DNA of 64,000 nucleotides from Odobenus rosmarus divergens (Eukaryota; Chordata; Mammalia; Carnivora; Odobenidae): the NCBI RefSeq assembly GCF_000321225.1, contig NW_004451649.1, positions 355,343-419,342 on the forward strand, written 5' to 3'. The position numbers were made by a program, and so were the translations under genes. Under the pieces are notes generated by a model, which was given only the letters and a program-made list of their open reading frames with translations, made no database searches and was not told the DNA's origin. Numbering within the stretch: position 1 is the first letter of the stretch; the number at the start of each line of letters is the position of its first letter. Positions 46,381 to 57,815 of this stretch are shown piece by piece.

Positions 46381-46429
46381 TATCTGTACATACAAATCAA
46401 AATAAGTATACATATTAGTAGCATCAAAA

Positions 46430-46900
46430 TGACTTGTCCCCTGTGTTGGGTATCTTCTTGTTTACTTCTCAAGATCCATCTCTACCCTTCACCCGGTTTG
46501 ATGCCCTGGGAGACTGATCCATTTGGACAACATCAACAGTTTGGCTTCTACTTGAGTTTGGCCAATGGTAGGCACTTGCAAGTGATTGTAAAGCAGGGAG
46601 AGGATGAACTTGGGAATTTTTGCCAGACTCCTTTTTAGACTTAATGACCCAAATTGGCTGCATCTCTTTAGCCCTCTACAAAAGGCTATAGTCCTGTCAG
46701 AGGGACATCTCCATATAGCTATCCTTCTTAGGACTAGGGGTGGTAATAGCTCCTTCTTGTGACTAGCCCTAGGGCAATTTTCTTTAAGCCTTACATAAAC
46801 TTTTGTAAATAATCCCTTTTAAACTCTCTTCAAAATATCAGTGAGAATGTGCCATCTGTTTCCTGCTAGGTCCCTTATTTTGAAAATTCACTCAAAAGAT
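46430..46900. repeat. Probable old interspersed repeat, family not assigned
   Basis: 'gactaggggtggtaatagctccttcttgtgactagccctagg', 'tttgtaaataatcccttttaaactctcttcaa' and 'gagaatgtgccatctgtttcctgctagg' are phrases I recognise from a repeat scattered through mammalian genomes. I cannot name its family with confidence. Confidence 0.5.
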
Positions 46901-47679
46901 TTTTCACCCAGATTTTAAAAAATAATGAATTGATTTATCATTTGGTGGCATGTTATTAAAAAAAAAGGGAGATATGAGCACTAACTTAAAGCAATTTTTA
47001 CATAATTTCTTACAATTTTTTATAAATTTCTTATAATTTCTTTGAACTGTATTCTCCTCTAAGAACAAATATATATAAATACACACACACATATATATAT
47101 ATATGAGGGATATATGAACATATAAAATGTTTAGTTCATAACATATTTGTGTCCATTTTAATATAAATACAATAAATAAATAAATTTGATACTCTAGGAG
47201 TATGCACATTTTATGCTGTGGTTTTCTGTATCCCTGGGTCTACCAGTATATATCTTAGAATTACTCATGGTCCATGTTAAGATGTATGACTTCAGAGCAA
47301 AGAAATACCAAACAATGGAGATTTCCAAGTTTGTCTTTGGGATCGTACCTCTTTTGTTGGCCTTCCCTTTCAAGGTGTCATGAAACTTCAGTATGAACTT
47401 GGGGAAGTTCATGTTAACAAACAACAGATGTTACATGATCCTATGACACTATCCAACAAATTTGAATAACGTATGTGAATTTAGTCTCCTGGAAACAGTA
47501 TGTATGCTTTGTTGGAAATTGAAGAGTCACCTGATAATAGGAATTTCAGTTATATGGATGGATTAGAAAGATAAGATGACCACTAGGTGAGAAGCTTTTA
47601 TTGTCAAAATTGGTCTTACGGAAACTTATAAATCAATGATTAGGAAATTTGGCTGATTATCAGAATTTCATGATAAAAT
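46901..47679. other. Unassigned AT-rich DNA with (CA)n(TA)n
   Basis: A (CA)n then (TA)n microsatellite lies at about 47081-47104. It is read through in a spurious 101-codon frame. No gene or other repeat is recognised. Confidence 0.55.
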
Positions 47680-47790
47680 TTTTAAAATACAGGTTCTCAG
47701 GCCCAAGCCCAGAAATATTGAATTCAAATGCCTACGAGTTGGCCTGGTAATCTTTATTTCAATTAATTCAAGTTCTTCTGATGATCAGCC
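47680..47790 (+). mobile_element. MER5A-like hAT-Charlie relic
   Basis: 'tacaggttctcaggcccaagcccagaaatattgaattc', 'ttggcctggtaatctttattt' and 'caagttcttctgatgatcagcc' match the MER5A middle ('attcctgggcc...agattctgatt...gtctgg...aatctgcattt...ccaggtgatgct'). Confidence 0.75.
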
Positions 47791-48430
47791 GCTGTGATTA
47801 CTTTCTATGGCATCTTCCTAAATCCAGTTCAGCTCTATTTCCCTTTGCATGGCAGATTTTTATTAATTCCACTTTTGCATTTGCAGATTTCTGTGTCTAA
47901 TACCTTTTCACTATCTGATTTTAGTTTCTTTAACAGCACCACTTTTTTTTAGAAGAAATGTTTCTATTTTAATCTCAGATGTTAACGTAAGAATTAGAAA
48001 ATACAGTTGACTAGAGATATAGTCATTTAAGAAAAATAAATAGAAATTTCTATAAAAATCCTTTTATCTTTAAGCATTAGCCAATATTAGTGTCATAATA
48101 CAATTTGCAATCACTAGGCATCACATCACTAATCTAATAAGAATTGAAATATTTTTAAAGGAAAGTAGAAAAATAATGATAAAATAAATTAGATTATAGG
48201 TACACCTTAATTTATAAGATAGATGTGTTTCTGAAAGATTGGCAGTCAAGGTAATTTCTATTAACTAAATTATATTTTCCCATTGACTTGGGCTTATAAT
48301 TACAAAGGCATGACTCTTAGAGTGGGATGCAAAGAAGAATGTGCTCTAGAAAGCAAATATAACTTTGATGTAAACTTATTTTACAAATCATGTATTTAAA
48401 TATAAATTATATTGTTTAAAATAATAATAC
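47791..48430. other. Unassigned AT-rich non-coding DNA
   Basis: No recognisable repeat or gene. Confidence 0.5.
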
Positions 48431-48620
48431 AGTTGACCATAGAACAACAAGTTTGAGCTTCATGGGTGCACTCATATGCATGTTTTTTTCAATAAATATG
48501 GTATAGTACTTAAATGCATCAAGAAATAGTGCATCTCAATCCCCATGCATTTAAGGGTCTAGACATAAGTGAAAGATATGAAACCTGCAGGGAGAAACCA
48601 ACTAGATAAAGCATATTGAT
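48431..48620 (+). mobile_element. DNA transposon relic (Tigger/MER type), right end decayed
   Basis: It starts CAGTTGACCATAGAACAACA, then 'gtttgagcttcatgggtgcactcatatgcatgtttttttcaataaa'. This matches the known mammalian element whose end reads CAGTTGACCCTTGAACAACA. The left flank is TA. No matching right inverted repeat is visible, so the right edge is a guess. Confidence 0.65.
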
Positions 48621-49190
48621 GCTTCCTTTCTTTGGGGGTAAGATAGTATCTCTGTACCTTTAGTAAATATAACCTATTTTAAGATCCTAAAGTTAAAACA
48701 AATTTTAATTAGCACAGATGCCTCAATTATTTTCTTGTCCTGTGATATGAAAGGCTATGGGGATTAAGGGAGCATAGTTAGGAACAGTGTCTCTAAAAGT
48801 GGAAAACTTTTACGCATTTCCACTAACCTAGTACATTCCATAATATGAGTTACTCAGATTTAGTATTTTTGATAAACATTAGTTTCTCTATGGTTATTTT
48901 TTTTCAGTGACGTCTGCCCAAATACTTTTAGGATGATTACCATTGTGTGAAATCTCATCTTCCTTATTTTTGAGCCTGAATCTGAGAGGGTATAAACATT
49001 TGGTCTGACAGACTCTAAAGCATTAAAAAGTTTTTTAAGGGCTGCTAAACTGGCCTTGTCTCTTATTCAAGATTCCCTACACAAACACCTAATGGATTTC
49101 TTTTTCATTTGACATTCCTCTTTCCCAAGCAACTTAGGTAATTTGTCCACTGGAAGACCAGGGTGAAACTCTGACTAAGCTCACAATAGC
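48621..49190. other. Unassigned non-coding DNA
   Basis: No recognisable repeat or gene; AT-rich until about 49.1 kb. Confidence 0.5.
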
Positions 49191-49193
49191 AAC

Positions 49194-49215
49194 GGGGAGG
49201 GGCGGGGATGGGGGG
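49194..49215 (+). promoter_or_regulatory. G-quadruplex motif with embedded GC box
   Basis: GGGG-A-GGGG-C-GGGG-AT-GGGGGG: four G-runs with loops of 1, 1 and 2, a textbook strong G4 motif. The word GGGGCGGGG is a perfect Sp1/KLF-type GC box. It stands alone in AT-rich DNA, at the edge of a GC-richer patch (49140-49400). No CpG island, TATA box or gene start is visible, so a regulatory role is inference only. Confidence 0.6.
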
Positions 49216-50440
49216 CTTCATTCTTTCCCCAGCTACAGCTGTACTTGAATAGGTAGTGGCCCGAGCTACTCACAAGGTGAAATGCACACAAGTGTGTGAC
49301 TCCAAATGGGGCTACCCTGTGATACAGATCCCAGCAGTTTTCACACTCACTTTCTAAGGTGTGAAATCCCTGAGAACATGACATGGCGGTGTTGGAAGTT
49401 CCTACTGTCAGACTCTTCCATCTTTACTTAAACTGTGGAGTCGCTAGCTCAGTAAAAATGCGAGGTGCTAGATCAGAAAAGACCTGGTTTTGTTAAGGGA
49501 GGAACAATCAGGGCAGCTGGAGACTGGGGGTGGTCAAAAGACCACCTACGTTTTATTCTATTATCACAGACAAGCAAAGGAGTTGTGGATTGATACTGGC
49601 CATTAAAGACACACAGAAAGAGAGCACACTCACCTAAATGAATAAGCAGAAACTTATTCAACATTTGTGTTCCTGCTTTCTTACTTTTGCTGAATAATGA
49701 ATCTTTCACTCTATTAATTATGTTTCTATTGTTAACTTTGTCACATTTATATTATCACAAATCATAGATTATTTAATTGTAAATATCTAAAGAATTCTCA
49801 TGAACTTCAAATATTTGCTTTCTAAATTGTATCCTTCCTATACATTAAAAGTTCAACTTACAAAAAGTCTTCTAAAAAAGAAAATAATCATTTAAGAGAA
49901 AAAGGAAACATATTTCTAGCCAGCATTTCAGGAGAAATCTTGTCATTTCCCCCCAGTGCAGCTCATCATAAAAGCTCTAAGGAAATAGTGCTTAAAATCA
50001 ATTAACCAAGGAGGCCAAAATCAATTTAATAAGAGTTAGCTAATGTTTTACTAAAGCAAAATCTCTTTTCTTTAAACATGATTAATATCATTTAGGGGTT
50101 GTTATTAGTGCTGTCACTTCTAAAAATTGTGACCAGTTTGTAATGAAAAGGCCTTTGTGTACACGTAAGGGATTTATAGGAAGCACAGAAATGTAACGTG
50201 GTATTAGTGATTATATCTTTTCCTTGCCTTTGATATTTTTAAGAGAACACTCCATTTTTACTCTGTCTTCTTGGAATGCCTCCTAAAAGGTCACTGAAGG
50301 ATCAAGAAATACTTAACCTATAACTACCCACGATTAAAACAACTCTATGCAAATTATATTCTCGGATGACATTTAGCAGTGTTGATATTGGGTAGAGTTA
50401 TACAAATCAATGGATTTTAGAGTTAGAAGGGGCTAAACTT
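49216..50440. other. Unassigned DNA; GC-richer and non-repetitive to about 49.56 kb
   Basis: A TTTCACAC/GTGTGAAA inverted repeat lies at 49339-49366. Minus-strand frames of 67-78 codons have no recognisable domains. No repeat family is recognised. Confidence 0.5.
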
Positions 50441-50444
50441 ATAG

Positions 50445-50615
50445 GCCAGTAGTTTCCACATTTTTAACAGCTTATTTCTTTTAAGAACCCCTTATATATA
50501 CAATGCTAAAAATGTACCTGCTAAGACTGAAGGGAGAGGCTATCTAAGCTTGACCTAGATGGGTTTCTCCAGCATCACACCCCTATCCCCAGCCCACAGC
50601 CCACAGTTTGAAAAC
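50445..50615 (+). mobile_element. hAT-type DNA transposon relic
   Basis: The left end is CAGTAGTTTCCACATTTTTA, and 'agaaccccttatatata' follows. The right end is ACAGTTTGAAAACCAG, whose reverse complement CTGGTTTTCAAACTGT pairs with the left end (compare the hAT-Charlie end CAGTGGTTCTCAAACTTT). Short and non-coding. Subfamily not assigned. Confidence 0.65.
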
Positions 50616-50632
50616 CAGACAATGATCCCTTA

Positions 50633-50680
50633 CCTTAACATAACAGGAAACTAAAACCTTAACATAACAGGAAAGGAAAA
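50633..50680 (+). repeat. 24-bp imperfect tandem duplication
   Basis: The unit CCTTAACATAACAGGAAA plus six bases ('ctaaaa' then 'ggaaaa') occurs twice in a row. Confidence 0.85.
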
Positions 50681-51139
50681 CCTGTTTAAATGACTTGTCA
50701 CGTTAGCACAGACACATACATTTGAAACAAAACTTGATCCATATCTGGTATTAATATTTGGTTTTATTGACTTATTTATTTTGCCTCTCACTATCCATGT
50801 CCTCATATGTAGTTTTCACCTACAGTTTTACACTTGATATTAATTTGCTTTGTCGGATCATGGTGCCACTGTGAATTAGACCCACACATAAATCTGCATC
50901 TCTTCTTTAAAAAAAGAACAAGAAACAAAAAAACTAAAAATGCTTTACTATTGCTTGTGAACAGTACACTTTCACTATCTTACTATGTATATAAGATTCT
51001 CAGCCACCAAAAATGACATCATATTCATTTATCTTTGTAAGTCCAGCTCCTGGTGATAGTAATGTTAATACCATGTAACCGAGATATTACCTTCATATGC
51101 ATTAGATCAAAGCATAGGAAATAGTCAATATTTGAACTT
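50681..51139. other. Unassigned AT-rich non-coding DNA
   Basis: Nothing recognisable. Confidence 0.45.
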
Positions 51140-51320
51140 TTTAATCTACCAAGACATGTACATATCACTTAATCTAATACAACCTCTAATACTTACAATA
51201 GTCCTGCAATGCAATTGCTATCTTCATTCTCTAGGTGAAGGCTCTGAGGTTCCTAGACAAGACTTTTGTCCAAGGCCACACTGCCAGGAGTGTTAGGGCA
51301 GGGATATGGCCATACATATC
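51140..51320 (-). repeat. MIR SINE, reverse orientation
   Basis: 'acaatagtcctgcaatgcaattgctatcttcattctctaggtgaagg', 'ctctgaggttcctagacaag' and 'gtccaaggccacactgccaggagtgttagggcaggg' follow the reverse MIR order. Confidence 0.8.
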
Positions 51321-53239
51321 TCTCCAAATTTCATGTCTTTTCTCTTGCACCATGCTACCCTATACGCTCAGAACGTTTGAATGTAAAGAAAGCAAGTTTA
51401 TTCAGAGTAACTTAGTTCTATAGGAGCATGAAAGTGGGAAACTATTAATCTCAGACAGAATGTATTTCTCTATGAAGTGAGCTTCATATATTAAAACAGT
51501 ATTTACTAAGCTTTTGATCAGATATCAGTAGCATAGATTGTCTAAGACTTTAAAGCTACCTCTAAAGCCCATAGCTACATCTGCTGTCAATCTTATTTAA
51601 TTTACTATATAGCTCATGTGCACAATAATCTTACCTCATGTTATTATCAAACCAGGAGATCTTTATTTTGTCTAGAATTTTGAACTAAAATAAAAACACA
51701 TTAGACCAAAAAACAACAAAAGAAGGCTATTAAAACATGAGAATGTTGCCTTGGAATTTGCACCTAATTCCAGAAACCGTTAGGTGGAAAAATAATCAGA
51801 CTTTGTGTCTATGACCTTTCATCTTTTCAATTCAAAGGAAATGAGTCAAAAACAAGACAACCACAACAGAAAACCTTCTACTGTAAAAGGAAGATAAAGT
51901 AAATAAGTGGGGAAGTCACACTGATTTATGAAAAGATTATTTGACCCCATCAGAGATAGCATCGAATAGCTATCAGAACCCAAGAAATTAAAGTGTATAT
52001 GAAGTAGATTGGACATGATTTTCTTGCACAATCATTCTAGAGTATTAGTTCAATAAAACTAGTTCTTTAACAGTTACTTAAGCTGAAACAAAATGAAAAA
52101 AATTTCCCATTTTATTATATTTCATCCCATCCTTAGAAAAAGACTTTTAGGTGTCTTATATAAATCATTTACCTAAAAAAAGACAAAATTAAAAATGAGA
52201 CACATCAGGAAGAACCATAAACCCATGAAGATTCTAATATTATTTACTATATTATTGCATGATTTTATTTATTTCATTTTACTATTTTTTTTGTGGACAT
52301 ATATCTGAAGATCCCAACTTTATTTTTAAATATATGCTGTGATTACACAATTTTTAATAAATATTCAATTTCTTTTTTTGACTTGCACTGTACCTGATAA
52401 TCAAAAATACTATGGGCATAAGGCTGAATCTCCTAACTTTGTTTTGTTTTTTATTTATATTAATAAGATATTGAAAGCCTAGCCCAAGCCCTGTATATTG
52501 CCTTCATATAGAAAAGCTTCTGAACATGATGTATACAGTGAGGGAAAGCTCTTATCAGTTCAGAGAAATATCTTAAATTTATTCTAACATGTATAAACTC
52601 AATATAGAGATTTTTAAAAAAATACATATTAATGGAACATAAGGATAATCTGGTGGCATCTCCAACTACTGTCATAGTTGATTCTGCCATTCTGGATTAC
52701 CAAGAAAAAGCAGCCCTCCTTCTCCATCTCTGAACCAGGGCTATCTTTTCCCATGTTGGTGGTTGGCCAACAAGGTCATCCTTACAAAAATAGAACGTCT
52801 TTCTTCTATCACTGATCTAACATAACAGTGGTTCCTACTAGAACCTCAAAGAGCTTAGGATAAATTTTAAATGAGTGCTCCCCAAATTAAGTGTTACAAT
52901 GGAAGAAGAGTTCTCTGTGACTTAAAGATATTAGGAAATTCTTCATAAACAGAGGGGTCTTGAAGGGATTGGAAGGAAGAAGGTAAATAGAAATGGTAAG
53001 CAGGGGATTCCAGGAGGGAAAATGTTACATGGGAAGGAAACAGTGAGGAATGTCCAAACAAACAGACCTTCCATTTTGAGAATTTCATCACTTTAAATGA
53101 TTTTTGAGTGATTCTTTCACCTGCAAGTAATTACAACTTTGCTAAGAGATTGTTTCAAATTTCTGTGGAAAATTTTGAAAAACAAATCTAAAGAGACTAG
53201 TTGGTTTCTATAAAGTGATGTTTCTGTATTGTCTCTTGA
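51321..53239. other. Unassigned AT-rich non-coding DNA
   Basis: No repeat family or gene recognised. Frames reach 76 codons without domains. Confidence 0.5.
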
Positions 53240-53440
53240 AGTTAAGATTTTGGATGCTAGATTCAGACAGATTTGGATTTGAACCACAGTTTTACCACTT
53301 CTAGCTGGTTGATTTAATAAAGGGAATTTACAGTAATGGCAATTTGGTAATAAGAATCGGAAGGATAATAATCAAGTTCATATATATAAAATGCTTAGCA
53401 TAGCCAACATAAAGCACAATCATTGATTCTAGTCATTATC
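53240..53440 (+). repeat. MIR SINE
   Basis: 'atgctagattcagacagatttggatttgaaccacagttttaccacttctagctgg' is the MIR left half. 'ggataataatcaagttcatatatataaaatgcttagcatagcc' is the right half. Confidence 0.75.
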
Positions 53441-53814
53441 ATTTTTAATATATTGTTAGAACTACTAAAAGATACTTTGATGTTTTTAAAAGTAAGAAAA
53501 GGAAGAATTATAAATAAATAAAAATTGAATAGGTTCCAGGAGACATAATTGAGATGTTCACATTATACTAAAATTGAAAACACATCTTGACTTTTACAGT
53601 TAAATGTAAAAAGAAAACCACAAACTAAGCAGTAAAAACTGAGAACTGAGTAATTCATCAAATATTTGGATGGGGAGAACTTTCTATATATAAAAGCATT
53701 ATTGAAACAGACACTCTTATTCATGGCTAGTGAGAGTGTAATTTTTTTTCTGTTTTTCTCAGAAGCATCTTTGCAATGCATATTAAAAACCTTAAAAAGT
53801 TCATGTCCTTTGAG

Positions 53815-54235
53815 TCAGTAAGTCAATCTATTTAAGCAAACACTTAAATTCTAATGAAGAAATGAAAAATGTGCACAATGGCTTGTAGAAAATATGTTCA
53901 AGTCAGTGTTGTTCATTAAAGGAAACAAAGAATAATCCTAGAAATAACCTAAATATCAAATAATAAAGGAAAATTAAATAAATATGGTGCATCCATATTA
54001 TATAATATTATAAACCATTTAAATGGTGGTTATGTTTAATAACATTAATACAATATTATGTGGAAGAAAAGCAGAATACAAAATAATAAATATTAAACTC
54101 ACAACTATAAAGCAATATGCAGAGAAAAATGGAAATGTAGGAAAAAATTGTTTATTTCTTGCATGGTAAGATGATGAATCATATAAAATTTCCTTATACT
54201 TGTTAGTATTTAAACATTTTCTATAAAAAGCAGTG
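53815..54235 (+). mobile_element. Old L1 3' fragment, forward
   Basis: 'cctagaaataacctaaatatcaaataataaagg', 'aaataaatatggtgcatccatattatataatattataaaccattt' and 'atttaaacattttctataaaaagcag' follow the ORF2 end and 3' region of old mammalian L1s. Confidence 0.75.
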
Positions 54236-54274
54236 GAAAAATCTACTTACCAAAGAAATCATGCAAATTCATAC

Positions 54275-54602
54275 TTTTTTTTCAATTGTGGAAAAATATA
54301 CCATAAAATGAAATTAAGTCATTTTAACAAAACATAAAATTTACCATTTTAGCGATTTTTAGATGTATAGTTCAGTGTATTAAGTACATTTAGATTGTTG
54401 TGCAACCATCATAAACATCCATCTCCTGCACTTTTTCCATTTTCAAAACCAAAACTCTGTACCCATTAAATAACAACTCATTCTCCCCTTCCCTCAGACC
54501 CCAGCAACCAACATTGTACTTTTTGTCTCTATGGATTTGATTACTCTAGGAACCTCATATAGTGAGATCATACAATGTTTGTCCTTTTGTGACTGGCTTA
54601 AG
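54275..54602 (-). mobile_element. Old L1 3' fragment, reverse (faces the previous one)
   Basis: 'acataaaatttaccattttagcg', 'gttgtgcaaccatcataaacatcc', 'ctctgtacccattaaataacaac' and 'tgtccttttgtgactggctta' are the antisense 3' region of an old L1. With the forward fragment at 53815-54235 it forms a tail-to-tail pair of unrelated L1 ends. Confidence 0.85.
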
Positions 54603-57586
54603 AAATAATATTTTTACAAACCATTTTTTTCTCTCCAGGAAAGTACTAGAAAGTAAACCAAATAGTGGATAAGGAAATAAAGTCATAAAAGGTCAAACAG
54701 CCTCCAAAAGATTGTAAAATAGTTGAGATATATTATGATTGGATTTAAAATGTCACGATGTACAATTTTAATAACCATTTATATGTCAAAGGTTTCAGTA
54801 TTTTTAGAGTTCAAGGAATTTAGACACTGTGTTGAAAGGATTCGGCCTCTTAGAGACAAGTATGAAAAAACCCTAATTAGCCCCTTATCAACACAGAATT
54901 ATTTTAAAACACTTCTTTCAAACATATAACTAGAGAGAAAAAATTAAAATCTGCCCATACTAGTGAAATTCTTATGCCGAAGTATTAACTTCTCATTTTA
55001 ATGAGTCTGTTAGTCTATAATATTTATAGCCAAAGCAGTGTTTAGAAATATTCTGATTATACTTAAATTACAAAATATGCATAAAATGACACAGTAAAAG
55101 ACATCTATATTTTTGAAAATTAAGAATATCTATGGTATGTTTTATAGTTACAATTAGACACCTTGATTTAACCTCTTGAAGTACAAAAATGTGGTATTTA
55201 ATATGACTTTTTTTCAGGACCAATAATTCAGATCTCTGTATATCATGTACACTGATGACAAGTATATGCATAGAAGGTCAGTTCTATGTTGACGGAACAC
55301 ACAGTCCAACAGTGTTCACTTAGTTACTATAAGTTCTCAACCTTGCCCCCAAAACACCACTCTACAGATTGATTTAGCATGTCCCTACCCAGTTAAATTT
55401 CTGAATTTAAGTTAGGCAGAGCATTGTCTGCATATTTCAGCATCGATCGAATTATCATCTCAGAAATCTTTGAGAGGAGATCAGATGGAAGAAGTTGCAG
55501 AATGGGTACGTTTGAGCCTCAGGGACGTCAGATGGAAAAACTTTAAGCCCTATATGTTTATTGTTGTGACTATTGGTGTCAGTGAAGAAACAGGTCTGGC
55601 ACTGAGCACAACTGTATGGAAAGTCAAACGGGCAGTTTGAGTAGCTGATGGAGAGGGACAGGGACCAACAAAACAAGAGGTCATCTCAGCTACAAAAAGA
55701 AATTGTCTGTGTATTCCATGAACATAAATATATACGATACCATGATCCAGTGTTTAGAGAGAATGGGGTACTTAGAGTAGAAGCTAACGTTGGATTTGTA
55801 GCCTCTCACCATACTGAGAGAAATAACTAAGGGCTGGAGATGTGGGGATTCTGTATGTACCAGCTATGGATTGCATTTTGAAGAATAATGAAGCAAAAAA
55901 AAAGAGAAAAAAGAAATTCAAATTTGCTGTTATAAGCTTAATCTTCGTATCACCATTTTGGAGCATTTTCCTGTGTTAACTATTGTCCCAGAAATCTATC
56001 TTTATTTTGAATTTGTGACTGAATACCATATTGGAAGAGGAAAAGACATGATTTGGAATGTATGAATACCATAAAGTGAAGACATTGACGCATTAGTGAA
56101 ATGACCACTAGTTTGACCTTTTCCTGTTTTGTTTTGTTTTGTTTTTTCTCTTGGACTTTTTTGAAACGACAGAAGGTCTGTCCTTTGGCAGTAAATTAAT
56201 TTAGTGTGCTTTCTTTTAAAGGCAGGAAACTGGGTGGCTAGCTCCTCCCTTTAGAATGTGTGATGGTTATGTTGAAAGGAAGTGGCCATAAACCTCTAAC
56301 AAAATATTTTACTATAATGAAAAAATTATTTCTTTTAACTTTTGTTACTAGATATTTTAGATCAATGGATCTAAATTTGCATTCCAACTCTTAATTATTA
56401 TTTTGAACTTGTCTTTACTAATAACTTCTTAAACCTGCCATCACCTCATAAGACGCCTCCAAAATTGTTGCTTTTTATTTAGGGTTTTGCTACGATGTTA
56501 CATCTTAAGATACAATCAAACATGTCCCAAGTGACACCAATAATTAAATTTGTGGGAGCTTTTCGTTCTCCTGGTATAACAAATTCAGATACAAATTTAT
56601 TGCTAGGGTCAAAACCAGAGTAATGTCCTGTAGTGACTTGGAAATTTAGTTAACATGATAACTAACAAAAGTTTCTGAAAGAACAGACAAATTGCTCCCA
56701 ACTGAACATAAAAGGGAATGACATAAGGTTAGACAAAAGATTCATGATTTAAGTGAATTTCTTTTGAAATGCAAACAACCTCAAGAATCTTTACAACTCT
56801 TAGGGAAAATCTCCTGGGTGGTATCATTTGTGTCGAGGGGTGTTAGAATAGGCTGGTAGGGTGCTAATGGAAAGTATTACAGTCTTAGTATTTAGGGATT
56901 AACATGTAAGAATCCCTGGAGCATTTACTGAAGATGCCCATGTAATCTCTGCATCACTCCTTGAGAGATATTTTCCTTGTTGCTGCTTTTAACTTGCTGT
57001 TTTACATAGTTTTATGCTTTAAGTGGTACCTGATAAGGAAATAGCCTTCGACAGTGTCTACAGGCAGATGTGATTCTGCTATGAACACCCCAACATTTCG
57101 ATTTATTTATTTTAAAAATTTCCTTCCCCACAATCAAATCAACAGTCAAAACTAAATGTTCATTGTAAGTAGGTAGGCAAATGACAGAAATGTACATAAT
57201 GCTCATGCTTGGTCTTAAGTCTCTGTTTCTCATTCGAATCATGAGAGTTTACTATGATTTTCTTCCGTCCTATAGGCTTTAATAATGTAACTCAATGGAA
57301 TCCCTAGAGACCACTTAACATCGACTGGTATGTTATATGTATGGTATGATATATATATCATTATAAACTGTGTTATATAAAGGATGTTCATATCCTCTTT
57401 TGTTTTAATAGAGGGTTGTGATATTAGAATAAGGCAAGTACATTATGCATATGTAATGTAACAGATGAACCAGTGAGCAAGGATGACCACACTTCCCAGT
57501 CTACACCTGCCACTGAAGAAAAACTGCTAACACTCTGACAACTGGACGTCACCACAAGCATAAAGGATTGGACCAGATTGGCCAGT
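54603..57586. other. Unassigned non-coding DNA
   Basis: A (GTTTT)n patch lies at about 56127-56148, and a 14-bp palindrome TGATATATATATCA at 57347-57360. A cysteine/histidine-rich minus-strand reading at 55455-55676 is discussed under Findings; I do not call it a gene. Confidence 0.5.
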
Positions 57587-57599
57587 GAAAGACTATCAA

Positions 57600-57802
57600 G
57601 GGACGCCTGAGTGGCTCAGTCGTTAAGGGTCTGCCTTCGGCTCAGGTCATGGTCCCAGGGTCCTGGGATCGAGCCCCACATCGGGCTCCCTGCTTCCCTC
57701 TCCCACTCCTCCTGCTTGTGTCCCTTCTCTCGCTGTGTCTCTCTGTCAAATAAATAAAAAAATATTTAAAAAATAAAATAAAATAAAAGTCTAAAAAAAA
57801 AA
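57600..57802 (+). mobile_element. CAN-SINE, perfect TSD, small internal deletion
   Basis: Panda/bear-like subtype ('cccactcctcctgcttgtgtcccttctctcgc'). Between 'gggctccctgct' and 'tccctctccc' the usual 'cagcggggagcctgcttc' is missing. The tail is long and A-rich with (AAAAT)n. The perfect 13-bp TSD GAAAGACTATCAA lies at 57587-57599 and 57803-57815. Confidence 0.95.
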
Positions 57803-57815
57803 GAAAGACTATCAA

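Noticed and set aside
57347..57360. TGATATATATATCA palindrome as an operator or terminator
   Set aside because: Short AT palindromes are frequent by chance in DNA this AT-rich.
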